NCBI GenBank assembly: GCA_017643385.1
Contig: JAEPNN010000011.1
Coordinates: 1-64,000 of the forward strand
Direction of reading: 5' to 3'
Length of the DNA: 64,000 bases
From: Dinoroseobacter sp.
Lineage (GTDB): Bacteria > Pseudomonadota > Alphaproteobacteria > Rhodobacterales > Rhodobacteraceae
Of this stretch, positions 1 through 8,194 are shown piece by piece. How positions within the stretch are numbered: position 1 is the first letter of the stretch; each line of letters begins with the position of its first letter. The position numbers were made by a program, and so were the translations under genes. The notes beneath the pieces were generated by a model that saw only the letters and a program-made list of their open reading frames with translations, had not been told where the DNA came from and ran no database searches.

Positions 1-150
1 TCTTTAGGCTGGCAACCACATAGCTTGCGCGCAGCGATCTCTCGTTTGCGCAAATCCGGTGTCGAGATCGAAACCCGCCAAACCGCCAAAGGGGATGCCA
101 CGCTCTACCGCTTGCGATCAGCCTCGAAGAACTCGGCGGGCAACTCATGA
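1..150 (+). CDS. DUF3489-family protein, C-terminal fragment (5' end outside window)
   Basis: An open frame runs from the first base to a TGA at 148-150. It encodes a fragment with a GWQPHSLRAAISRLRK segment followed by a short basic strand ending in ATLYRLR. This resembles the C-terminal winged-helix-like region of DUF3489 proteins, which in alphaproteobacteria often precede a DUF2924 gene and a serine recombinase. The stop overlaps the next start (ATGA), so the genes are translationally coupled. The true start lies left of the window, so total length is unknown. A role in controlling or assisting the recombinase is inference from context only. Confidence 0.7.
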   Translation, partial: SLGWQPHSLRAAISRLRKSGVEIETRQTAKGDATLYRLRSASKNSAGNS

Positions 151-623
151 GCGAAGAACTTGTCGAAGTTGACGACCGATCTTACGAGGAACGCGCCAGA
201 GAGATTGCCCGCATAGAAGCGATGGACCGCGGGGATCTCCTCGCTCTTTGGCGCAGCAACATCGGCGTTCCGCCAAAAAACCTCTCGATCCCGCTCATGC
301 GCATGGCCTTGGTCTACGAGTATCAGCTGGCGGAGGATCTAGAACTTCACAAGCGCGGGCAAAAGGCGCTTCACGATCTTATCCGCAGTGTCTCGCCCCG
401 CCCTGAGATCGACGCCAGGCTGAAGCCAGGCGCGAGGCTTGTTCGCGAATGGCAAGGCCGCAGCTACACGGTTAACGTGGCTGAGGATGGCTTTGCGCTA
501 GACGGGAAGGTTTTTGCCTCCCTCTCTGCCGTCGCCAAGCACATCACTGGAAGTCATTGGTCCGGGCCGCGCTTCTTTGGGCTCGTGAGCGCTGGCTCCT
601 CGCGCATCAAAGCAGAGTTCTGA
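147..623 (+). CDS. DUF2924 domain-containing protein
   Basis: A 158-residue protein starting with the ATG that overlaps the preceding stop. The segment IARIEAMDRGDLLALW near residues 20-36 is the typical DUF2924 opening: a small helical domain followed by a beta-rich half with REWQGRSYTVNV and a K/R-rich region. DUF2924 proteins are of unknown function and are commonly found directly before a large serine recombinase in proteobacterial integrative elements and prophages. The stop overlaps the recombinase start as TGATG, supporting one transcript. A plausible but unproven role is as an accessory or directionality protein of the element. Confidence 0.85.
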   Translation: MSEELVEVDDRSYEERAREIARIEAMDRGDLLALWRSNIGVPPKNLSIPLMRMALVYEYQLAEDLELHKRGQKALHDLIRSVSPRPEIDARLKPGARLVREWQGRSYTVNVAEDGFALDGKVFASLSAVAKHITGSHWSGPRFFGLVSAGSSRIKAEF

Positions 624-2290
624 TGCCGAAACCGCTCATCCGCTGCGCAATCTACACACGCAAATCAACCGAAGATGGTCTTGAACAGGAGTTCAACGCG
701 CTCGATGCGCAACGCGAAGCATGTCTGGCCTATATCGCCAGCCAGCGCGCAGAGGGGTGGCGTGCAGTGCCAGGTCGCTACGGCGATGGGGGGCTGTCCG
801 GTGGAACTCTGGAACGCCCTGCTCTTAATGCGCTGCTCACTGAGGTGTCTGAGGGACGTGTTGATCGCATCGTCGTCTACAAGATCGACCGGCTGACCCG
901 GTCCTTGCGCGACTTTGCAAAGATCGTCGATGTCCTGGACAAAGCTGGCGCTTCCTTTGTCTCGGTCACCCAATCCTTTAACACTGCAACTTCGATGGGC
1001 CGGCTGACCTTGAACATGCTCTTGAGCTTTGCCCAGTTTGAGCGAGAGGTCACAGCAGAGCGGATCCGGGACAAAGTGGCAGCCTCCAAACGCAAGGGGC
1101 TGTGGATGGGAGGTGCCGTGCCATATGGGTATGTGGTACGCGACAAGGCACTCTATGCGGACCCGGAAACGGCCGAGCACGTCCAATCCTTCTACAGACT
1201 CTATCTCGAGCTTGGTTCATTGAGCGCTGTTGCGGGGCATCAGGACGTCTCGCAGCTTCGGACCCGGATCCTGCATCGCAGAGATGGCACGCAAACGGGC
1301 GTTAAACCCTTCTCGACAGCGCATATCCATCGTCTGCTCTCCAATCCGATCTACACGGGCCACATCCCACATAAAGGCGAGGTGTTCGAAGGCCAACATG
1401 ATGGCATCATCGACCAGGAGATCTGGGACCATGTGCAGGCCAAGCTTGCCTCCTCAGCATCTCGGCCCAAAGGGTCCAAGAACCGTCGCTCAAAGGCGTT
1501 GCTTGCGGGCAAACTGATCGGCCCGGATGGTGTCTCGCTTACCCCGACACACACCATCAAGAATGGCCGAACATATCGATACTTCGTCTCCCGACACCCG
1601 GTTGCCTTGGATCCACAGGACAATCTGATCCCGGTGCGCCTCCCAGAGCATCAGGTTGCTACCACACTCAAAGCAATACTGTCGCGACACTTCAGAAAGG
1701 AGCAGCTTGCCAGCAGCCTGACAGACAAACCAACTGCGCTCGAGCTCCAGCAGTTTGCGGCCTCATTAGAGCGGCTGGCTAAGCTTTGTGATGAAAGTTC
1801 AGATGCAGACGACTGGGCGCACCTCATCAAAACGGCACGGTTTGATCTGGAGGCTGTCTCGGCAACATTGGACCGCGTGGTCCTTGCAACGTCTCTTAGG
1901 ATCGCACCCGACCGACTACGCGAGCAGAGCCTTCTCGTCGGGGAGGCCTCCATCCTCAAGAGACGGGGCCATGAACTGCGTATCTTGACCGGGCTCAAAC
2001 ACACCAACCCGGACCCAACGCTTGTCGACAATTTGCTGAAAGCCCAGTCTTGGTATCAGTCTATCAGAGAGGGAAAACAAGTTGCAGAGATCGCACGCGA
2101 CGAGGGTGTCGGCGCATCCCGGATCAGGTATCTGATGCCTCTGGCATTCTTGTCGCCACGCAATGTTAAAAAGGCAGTTGCTGGCGAACATCCCGTCTGG
2201 TTCACGACCCAATATGTGAAAAAGAATGGCCTGCCTGCGGACTGGCGTAAGCAAGACGCGTTGCTAAAGGCGAGCTTCAGGCTCGATTGA
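623..2290 (+). CDS. Large serine recombinase (resolvase/invertase N-terminal domain)
   Basis: The start is taken as the ATG at 623, which overlaps the DUF2924 stop, rather than an in-frame start 22 codons upstream; the protein is then 555 residues. The N-terminal catalytic domain (about residues 5-155) carries YTRKSTED with the nucleophile Ser15, then the LDAQREACLAYI and YKIDRLTRSLRDF motifs of the resolvase family. A recombinase domain (about 165-290) and a long C-terminal part follow, as in large serine integrases. Such enzymes integrate or excise mobile DNA through a covalent phosphoserine intermediate. It lies next to tRNA-Ser, and the rest of the element lies to the left, outside the window. 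Confidence 0.9.
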   Translation: MPKPLIRCAIYTRKSTEDGLEQEFNALDAQREACLAYIASQRAEGWRAVPGRYGDGGLSGGTLERPALNALLTEVSEGRVDRIVVYKIDRLTRSLRDFAKIVDVLDKAGASFVSVTQSFNTATSMGRLTLNMLLSFAQFEREVTAERIRDKVAASKRKGLWMGGAVPYGYVVRDKALYADPETAEHVQSFYRLYLELGSLSAVAGHQDVSQLRTRILHRRDGTQTGVKPFSTAHIHRLLSNPIYTGHIPHKGEVFEGQHDGIIDQEIWDHVQAKLASSASRPKGSKNRRSKALLAGKLIGPDGVSLTPTHTIKNGRTYRYFVSRHPVALDPQDNLIPVRLPEHQVATTLKAILSRHFRKEQLASSLTDKPTALELQQFAASLERLAKLCDESSDADDWAHLIKTARFDLEAVSATLDRVVLATSLRIAPDRLREQSLLVGEASILKRRGHELRILTGLKHTNPDPTLVDNLLKAQSWYQSIREGKQVAEIARDEGVGASRIRYLMPLAFLSPRNVKKAVAGEHPVWFTTQYVKKNGLPADWRKQDALLKASFRLD

Positions 2291-2533
2291 CGCGCGGTTC
2301 ACACTGAAAGCTCAAAAACACATTGCGCCTCAACGCTGCGGCACCGGCGCTGAGCTTCCAACCCATCAGACGAAACCGCACCGCGCGCATCGGGCTGGAG
2401 AGACACAGCACTCCTGGCGCCAAAACCACGTGTCTCAGGCCCTGAGTACCAGCAGTCTCCCAAGGGCTAACGCGCTGACAAACCGACCAAAACAGGCTCT
2501 AATCATACCAGCTCAATCCATATGATAAATCAG

Positions 2534-2623
2534 TGGCGGAAGCTCAGGGATTCGAACCCTGGGAGGACTTTCACCCTCGCCGGTTTTCAAGACCGGTGCA
2601 TTCGACCACTCTGCCAAGCTTCC
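2534..2623 (-). tRNA. tRNA-Ser (anticodon UGA), CCA encoded
   Basis: The minus strand reads GGAAGCTTGGCAGAGTGG at the 5' end, with a CTTGAAAA anticodon loop (TGA), a long variable arm as expected of tRNA-Ser, a GGTTCGAATCC T-loop and an acceptor closing with AGCTTCC, a G discriminator and encoded CCA. Its 3' end points at the serine recombinase, a position often used by integrative elements, but no duplicated att sequence can be seen because only one element edge is in view. Confidence 0.96.
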
Positions 2624-2633
2624 GTTAAACGAC

Positions 2634-2662
2634 CGCATAACTGCCCTGAATTGATTCTGCAA
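2634..2662 (-). promoter_or_regulatory. Putative sigma70-type promoter of tRNA-Ser
   Basis: On the minus strand a TTGCAG box (2657-2662) is followed after exactly 17 bases by TATGCG (2634-2639). The -10 ends 10 bases before the mature tRNA 5' end, which fits a stable-RNA promoter with a very short leader. Assigned by sequence and spacing only. Confidence 0.55.
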
Positions 2663-2816
2663 AACCCTTCTCACGCGCCAAAATACGCGCACGCGGCGGC
2701 TAACCTATTGCTCAACCCTTTTCTTGTGCTCTTCCAGAGGCTAGTTTGCGCCAAACCCCAAAAACAATGGGGCGGGACGGCGTCACCTTGCTGTCTCATC
2801 GGGTAGGAGTTCGGGC

Positions 2817-3638
2817 ATGAACCGCGCGGTGCGTATGATTATGGCAGGGGGAGCGCTCTTGGCGGTCGCCGCCTGCGATGAATCTGGCAATTTTCAGCTT
2901 GGCGGAGGCGCTGCAGCGACGTCTGACAGCACCACAACACGACTGGTCGAGCGCGATGTTGAGGCGCCAGAAGTCTTTCAGGTCTCAGAACGCGGTCTTT
3001 GGGACGGACGCCCTTCATTGGGCGGGGTCTGGGTCGCCTATACAGATGTGACCGATCCCGAGCGAGTGATCATTCGGAACGAAGAAAATGGACAGTTCGT
3101 GATCGGCGCTTTGTTTCGGCGCGAACGCGCGTCCTCGGGACCGTCGCTCCAAGTCTCCTCTGATGCCGCAGAAGCCCTTGGAATACTTGCAGGCGCACCA
3201 ACACGCCTGAATGTGACCGCGCTTCGGCGCGAAGAGGTGCCAGAAAATCCAGCGCCCGCGCCAGTATCCTCCGAAGCGGTCTCTGAAGCGTCACTCGAAG
3301 ACACTTTGGCAGGCGCAATTAGCGAAGCAGAAGAAAATGCACGCCCGCTTGGGGCAGAAGCGAGCCAGTCATCGTCACCGTCACCTGCAGCTGCTGTCAG
3401 CTCTCTTAGCAAACCCTATATTCAGGTCGGCATTTTCAGCGTTGAAGCGAATGCGCAGGGTGTTGCAAACAGGCTGCGTGGGGCGGGCATGGTTCCAACG
3501 GTTCTCGAACAGGAAAGCCGTGGCCGCAAATTCTGGCGTGTGATCGTAGGTCCGACGCGGACGGCAGCCGAACGCGCGGGACTGCTACAAACAACGAAAG
3601 GTCTTGGCTTCGCAGATGCCTACTTTGTCACAAACTAA
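2817..3638 (+). CDS. SPOR domain-containing lipoprotein
   Basis: 273 residues. The N terminus is a lipoprotein signal peptide with an LAVAAC lipobox and lipidated Cys20. A low-complexity Ala/Ser/Glu-rich middle follows, and residues about 199-273 form a SPOR domain (opening PYIQVGIFS, closing DAYFVTN). SPOR domains bind denuded septal glycan strands, so the protein is probably an outer-membrane-anchored septal peptidoglycan protein related in role to RlpA or DamX, though no RlpA catalytic domain is present. The next gene, a DD-carboxypeptidase, starts 4 bases after its stop, suggesting co-expression for cell-wall remodelling. Confidence 0.85.
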   Translation: MNRAVRMIMAGGALLAVAACDESGNFQLGGGAAATSDSTTTRLVERDVEAPEVFQVSERGLWDGRPSLGGVWVAYTDVTDPERVIIRNEENGQFVIGALFRRERASSGPSLQVSSDAAEALGILAGAPTRLNVTALRREEVPENPAPAPVSSEAVSEASLEDTLAGAISEAEENARPLGAEASQSSSPSPAAAVSSLSKPYIQVGIFSVEANAQGVANRLRGAGMVPTVLEQESRGRKFWRVIVGPTRTAAERAGLLQTTKGLGFADAYFVTN

Positions 3639-3642
3639 GATA

Positions 3643-4812
3643 ATGGCGCGGAGCTTTCTTCTTTTCGCGGCAGCGCTGATTTGGACCTATGGTACAGCAA
3701 ACGCTGCGTTTGAGACCCGCGCAACAGCCGCTTGGGTATACGACGTCGGCACCCAAACCGTTTTGCTTGAGAAAAACGCCGACACGCCACTGCCGCCTGC
3801 TTCAATGTCGAAGCTAATGACGCTGAATATGCTGTTTGAGGCCATTCGCGAGAACCCCGCCGTGTCGCTCGACACTGTCTTCTCTGTGTCAGCGCGAAGT
3901 CAGGCCATGGGTGGATCGACCATGATGCTTCAACAAGGCGACCGCCCAACGGCCGAAGACTTGATCAAAGGTGTAATCGTCCAGTCTGGCAATGACGCAA
4001 CCGTTGCCATTGCAGAAGGCTTGGCCGGTACAGAAGACGCATTTGCCAGGTTGATGACCGAGCGCGCACGCAATCTGGGCATGAACAACTCGACATTCGT
4101 GAACGCCTCGGGCTGGCCCGCGACCGGGCATCGCATGTCCATGCGCGACTTGGGCATCTTGTCAGAACGCCTGATCACAGAGTTTCCAGATTTTTACACC
4201 TTTTTCAAAATGACCGAATATCATTTCGAAGGACGGGCACCGTCGAACCGATTTAACCGCAACCCATTGCTGGATTTGGATATCGGCGCCGATGGTTTGA
4301 AAACTGGGCATACGCAGGAAGCAGGCTTTGGCCTGGCAGGCAGCGCCCTTCAAGGTGACCGACGCGTAATCTTTATAATCGCAGGCTTACCCAGCGCTGC
4401 GGCCCGGGCTGAGGAAGCCGAACGGATTGTGAACTGGGCGTTCCGCCAGTTTGTTGTGCGCAACGTGATTGATGCGGGCACAAAGGTGGCCGATGCACCC
4501 GTTTTTCTTGGCGCTGCTGATACGGTCGGAATTGTGGCCTCAGATGATTTTTCCGCCTTGGTTCCACTGTCTGCAGGCGACGATCTGAACGCTGAAATCC
4601 GGTATCGCAGCCCGATCAGCGCACCGGTCTATGCTGGTACACTTGTGGGCGAAATGATCGTGACTGTTCCAGATATTGGAGACCACACAATAGAATTGCG
4701 CACCCAACATGACGTTGAAGAGGCTGGTTTCACGCAGCGCCTCAAGGTTGCGGCACAGCACATCCTGGGCCAGATCCTCGGCGGATCGCCAGCCGAAGCG
4801 GCGGCGCAGTAA
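3643..4812 (+). CDS. dacC: D-alanyl-D-alanine carboxypeptidase (peptidase S11, PBP5/6-like)
   Basis: The ATG at 3643 is preferred over 3604 because it directly begins a signal peptide (cleavage near ANA-AF, residue 21-22) and does not overlap the upstream gene. The 389-residue protein has all three penicillin-binding motifs: SMSK (Ser54, Lys57), SGN (115-117) and KTG (220-222), followed by the PBP5/6 C-terminal beta domain. It removes the terminal D-Ala of peptidoglycan pentapeptides in the periplasm. Family length is about 380-400. The dacA/dacC/dacF naming is not resolvable from sequence alone. Confidence 0.93.
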   Translation: MARSFLLFAAALIWTYGTANAAFETRATAAWVYDVGTQTVLLEKNADTPLPPASMSKLMTLNMLFEAIRENPAVSLDTVFSVSARSQAMGGSTMMLQQGDRPTAEDLIKGVIVQSGNDATVAIAEGLAGTEDAFARLMTERARNLGMNNSTFVNASGWPATGHRMSMRDLGILSERLITEFPDFYTFFKMTEYHFEGRAPSNRFNRNPLLDLDIGADGLKTGHTQEAGFGLAGSALQGDRRVIFIIAGLPSAAARAEEAERIVNWAFRQFVVRNVIDAGTKVADAPVFLGAADTVGIVASDDFSALVPLSAGDDLNAEIRYRSPISAPVYAGTLVGEMIVTVPDIGDHTIELRTQHDVEEAGFTQRLKVAAQHILGQILGGSPAEAAAQ

Positions 4813-4818
4813 AACCCC

Positions 4819-5442
4819 ATGCCCAAAGATGGTTTATTCATCAGTTTTGAAGGTATCGACGGCTCTGGCAAGTCAACGCAGGCGCGCATGCTCGCAGAAG
4901 CCCTTGAAGCGCGTGGCAAGGACGTTGTTCTGACGCGCGAACCCGGCGGGTCAGAAGGCGCAGAAGAGATCCGGGCGCTTGTTCTACAGGGTAATCCAGA
5001 CCGTTGGTCAGCCGAAACAGAGCTTCTTCTATTCACCGCGGCCCGTCGCGATCATGTCGAACGTACGATCACACCTGCCCTGAAGGCTGGAAAAATCGTG
5101 GTTTGTGATAGGTTTGCAGACAGCACCCGCCTCTATCAAGGCATGACCCGTGGGGATCTTCGCGGCACCGTCGATGCACTGCATGACCTCGTTATCGGGC
5201 TCGAGCCTGACCTCACCTTCATTATCGATATGGACCCGGACAAAGGGCATGCGCGGGCCAAAGGTCGTCAAACCATCGAAGAACGATTTGAGGATTTCGG
5301 TACCGACTTCCAGCATCGACTTCGGGGCGAATTCCTGCAGCTTGCAGAAGAATTTTCCCACCGATGTGTGGTGATTGACGGAGATGCGAGCCCGGAGATA
5401 GTCGCATCCCGCGTATTGGCCGCTTTAGACGCACATGGCTGA
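4819..5442 (+). CDS. tmk: Thymidylate kinase
   Basis: 207 residues, the usual length for bacterial TMP kinase. The P-loop FEGIDGSGKST lies at residues 10-20, the TREPGGS motif follows, and DRFADSTRLYQG is the DR-box substrate region. The enzyme phosphorylates dTMP to dTDP in the cytoplasm for DNA synthesis. It starts 6 bases after the carboxypeptidase stop and its own stop overlaps the start of holB. The tmk-holB-tatD-MBL-hydrolase order is widely conserved in alphaproteobacteria. Confidence 0.97.
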   Translation: MPKDGLFISFEGIDGSGKSTQARMLAEALEARGKDVVLTREPGGSEGAEEIRALVLQGNPDRWSAETELLLFTAARRDHVERTITPALKAGKIVVCDRFADSTRLYQGMTRGDLRGTVDALHDLVIGLEPDLTFIIDMDPDKGHARAKGRQTIEERFEDFGTDFQHRLRGEFLQLAEEFSHRCVVIDGDASPEIVASRVLAALDAHG

Positions 5443-6568
5443 CCCGGACCTGCCAGAGCTTGATGCGCTTGATGGTGTCCCCCACCCTCGTGAGGCACAT
5501 CAGGTTATCGGACATGATAAGGCAGAAGAAGCACTGCTCGAAGCGCTTGCCTCAGATCGGCTGCATCACGCATGGATGCTGTCAGGGCCGCAAGGGATAG
5601 GCAAAGCCAGTTTTGCCTGGCGCGCGGCACGATATCTGCTGACAACGTCTCCCAACACCGAAGACAGTTTGTTCGGCGCGCCTCCTCCTCCAGTCAGCTT
5701 GGACACAGATCCAGAAGCCCCCGAGGTCAGACGAATTTTGATAGGGACAAATCAGCGACTGTTTCTTCTGCGCCGCGGATATGACGAGAAAACCAAACGT
5801 CCTCGCAAAGACATCACTGTGGAAGATGCACGGAAGCTGAAATCGTTTTTTGGCATGTCTATTCCGGATGGCGGGCGGCGCGTTGTCATTGTGGATGCCG
5901 CAGATGACATGAACCGCGCAGCGGCAAACGCTTTGCTGAAAGCCTTGGAGGAGCCACCTGAAAACACGGTGTTCTTCCTGATCACCCATCAACCAGCGCG
6001 TCTTTTGCCGACTATTCGGTCCCGGTGTCGGGTGCTGCGGTTTACGCCGCTGTCCGCACCTGACCTGATCGCCGCTCTGGGCCAGATCGATGGGATCGAT
6101 TTGCCCGCAGATCAACAAAAAGCACTTTTTCAGCTGTCTGATGGATCTGTTCGCACAGCACTCATGCTGAACAAAAACGGCGGAACTGCGCTCTATGCGC
6201 AGATCGTGGATTTGCTTGATACATTGCCAAGGCTCGATCGGTCCAAGGCCATGGCACTGTCAGCGCTCCCGACAGGCACGGCGGGCGCCGATCGCCTGAA
6301 CATGTTGGTCACGCTCGCTGAACGCGCCCTGGGCCAGGTGGCGAGGCAAGCGGCCCTCGGACGGGCTTTGCCCGAGAGTGTGCCAGGTGAGGCTGCGCTG
6401 CGTGCGCGCCTGGCCCCATCCCAGCAATCGGCACAACACTGGGCGGATGCTGCTACAAGCTTGCCGGAACAGGTCCGTAAGGGGGCCGCGCTCAACCTTG
6501 ACCCTAGTGTGCTTCTGCTGGATATGTTCCAGCAACTTCAGGCGACGGCTCGACAGGCCGCGCCCTAA
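5435..6568 (+). CDS. holB: DNA polymerase III subunit delta'
   Basis: 377 residues starting inside the last codons of tmk (8-base overlap). It has the AAA+ clamp-loader fold: a Walker A-like GPQGIGKA at 51-58, the VVIVDAADDMNRAAANALLK segment and the EEPPENTVFFLIT sensor region, then the RSRCRVLRF motif. Delta' is the stator of the clamp loader that places the beta sliding clamp on primed DNA. Its place between tmk and tatD is the classical context. Confidence 0.94.
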   Translation: MADPDLPELDALDGVPHPREAHQVIGHDKAEEALLEALASDRLHHAWMLSGPQGIGKASFAWRAARYLLTTSPNTEDSLFGAPPPPVSLDTDPEAPEVRRILIGTNQRLFLLRRGYDEKTKRPRKDITVEDARKLKSFFGMSIPDGGRRVVIVDAADDMNRAAANALLKALEEPPENTVFFLITHQPARLLPTIRSRCRVLRFTPLSAPDLIAALGQIDGIDLPADQQKALFQLSDGSVRTALMLNKNGGTALYAQIVDLLDTLPRLDRSKAMALSALPTGTAGADRLNMLVTLAERALGQVARQAALGRALPESVPGEAALRARLAPSQQSAQHWADAATSLPEQVRKGAALNLDPSVLLLDMFQQLQATARQAAP

Positions 6569-6588
6569 CGCCTGTACCGAAAGTTCCC

Positions 6589-7401
6589 ATGCCCGCGCGG
6601 ATCACCGACAGTCATTGCCACTTGGATTTTCCCGACTTCGAGGGCGATGTCGCTGGTCTTGTGACACGCGCTGCGGAAGCAGGTGTTCACCGCATGGTGA
6701 CCATCTGCACAAAGCTCCGGGCTGAACCCGACATTCGCGCAATCGCCGAATCCCACGCGTCCGTTTTCTATGCAGCCGGCACGCATCCCATGAGCGCCGC
6801 AACCGAACCGCTGGTGTCTGTCGATCAGCTCACAGCCCTCTCCACCCATCCTAAGTTTGTCGGAATTGGGGAAACCGGGTTGGATTATCATTACACGGCC
6901 GACAGCAAAGCCATTCAGCAGGAAAGCCTGCGTATTCATATCGAAGCGGCCCGGCAAACCGGACTGCCTCTGATCATCCATGCGCGTGATGCGGATGATG
7001 ACATGGCACGTATCTTGTCCGAGGAACATACTGCTGGTGTGTATACTTGTGTTATGCACTGTTTTTCCAGTGGCTTAGGCCTCGCCGAAGCCGCGCTGGA
7101 CCTGGGCTTTTACCTGTCGATGTCAGGCATTGCCGCCTTTCCTAAAAGCCAAGCCGTGCGCGATATCTTTGCCCGCGCTCCGGTAGATCGCATTCTTGTC
7201 GAAACCGACGCGCCTTACCTCGCACCACCGCCCTTCCGGGGCAAACGCAACGAACCTGCCTACACCGCCCATACAGCGAAAGTCGGTGCGGACGTGTTTG
7301 GACTAAGCTACGAAGACTTCGCAGCACAGACCGAGGCCAATTTCGAGCGTCTGTTTTGGAAAGCCACCACGGATCAAAGCGCGACTGGAACCGATGGCTG
7401 A
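6589..7401 (+). CDS. TatD family metal-dependent hydrolase (putative deoxyribonuclease)
   Basis: 270 residues with the TIM-barrel TatD signatures: DSHCHLDF (His9, His11) near the N terminus, GIGETGLDYHY, the PLIIHARDADDD segment, HCFSSG, and ETDAPYLAPPP near the C terminus. These residues bind the divalent metals. TatD proteins are 3'-5' exonucleases/DNases in several bacteria; the exact substrate here is unknown. The stop overlaps the next gene start by 8 bases. Confidence 0.93.
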   Translation: MPARITDSHCHLDFPDFEGDVAGLVTRAAEAGVHRMVTICTKLRAEPDIRAIAESHASVFYAAGTHPMSAATEPLVSVDQLTALSTHPKFVGIGETGLDYHYTADSKAIQQESLRIHIEAARQTGLPLIIHARDADDDMARILSEEHTAGVYTCVMHCFSSGLGLAEAALDLGFYLSMSGIAAFPKSQAVRDIFARAPVDRILVETDAPYLAPPPFRGKRNEPAYTAHTAKVGADVFGLSYEDFAAQTEANFERLFWKATTDQSATGTDG

Positions 7402-8191
7402 GCTGCGTTTTACCATACTTGGCTGCGGCTCATCCGGGGGTGTGCCGCGTCTTGGGGGACATTGGGGGGCGTGCGACCCTGAAAACCCGCGCAACACTCG
7501 ACGCCGGTGCTCGCTGCTGGTCGAGAAAGTAACGGAGACTGGCACAACCCGTGTGCTGATCGACACAAGCCCTGACATGCGCCAGCAACTTCTCGATGCG
7601 AATGTGGGCACTCTTGATGCGGTGCTTTTCACGCATTCACATGCCGATCACGTCCACGGTTTAGACGATCTACGCATGATCGTTTTCAACCAGCGCCAGC
7701 GTCTTCCGGTTTATGCAGATCGCGGCACACTCGACGCCCTAACCGCGAGATTTGGCTACGCCTTCGTGCAACCTCCAGGCAGCGACTATCCTCCAATCCT
7801 GGACATGCACCGCATCGATGGCCCTGTGAACATTGAGGGCGCTGGCGGTTCTGTCGTGTTCGAACCTTTCGAAGTCACCCATGGTCGGATCGACAGTCTT
7901 GGCTTCCGAATTGGAAACGCGGCGTATCTCCCCGACGTCTCAGAGATCCCCCAGCAGGCCTGGCAATCGCTAGAGGGTCTTGACGTTTGGATAATTGACG
8001 CGCTGCGGTACAAGCCTCACCCCAGCCATGCCCATTTGGAACGCGCGCTGGAGTGGATCGCGCAATCTGGCACCAAACGGGCAGTGTTGACCAACATGCA
8101 TATAGATCTCGATTACGCGACGCTTGACGCCGAGACACCAGACAACGTCACCCCCGCCTATGATGGTATGGTGATTACGCTGGCAGCGTAG
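7394..8191 (+). CDS. MBL-fold metallo-hydrolase (PhnP-like)
   Basis: 265 residues. The zinc-binding HSHADH motif is at 81-86 and the opening FTILGCGSSGGVPRLGG matches the PhnP/cyclic-phosphodiesterase branch of the metallo-beta-lactamase fold. Downstream metal ligands are seen in VTHGR and THxH-like NMHIDLDY. PhnP acts on 1,2-cyclic phosphate diesters, but no phn genes are present here, and in alphaproteobacteria this gene simply follows tatD, so the substrate is unassigned. It may serve DNA/RNA metabolism with tatD (inference). Confidence 0.9.
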   Translation: MAELRFTILGCGSSGGVPRLGGHWGACDPENPRNTRRRCSLLVEKVTETGTTRVLIDTSPDMRQQLLDANVGTLDAVLFTHSHADHVHGLDDLRMIVFNQRQRLPVYADRGTLDALTARFGYAFVQPPGSDYPPILDMHRIDGPVNIEGAGGSVVFEPFEVTHGRIDSLGFRIGNAAYLPDVSEIPQQAWQSLEGLDVWIIDALRYKPHPSHAHLERALEWIAQSGTKRAVLTNMHIDLDYATLDAETPDNVTPAYDGMVITLAA

Positions 8192-8194
8192 CGG

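Noticed and set aside
2350-2547. 10-bp match CTGAGCTTCC between 2350-2359 and the tRNA-Ser 3' end (2538-2547)
   Set aside because: The copies are in opposite orientation, whereas an att duplication should be direct; a 10-bp match may be chance.
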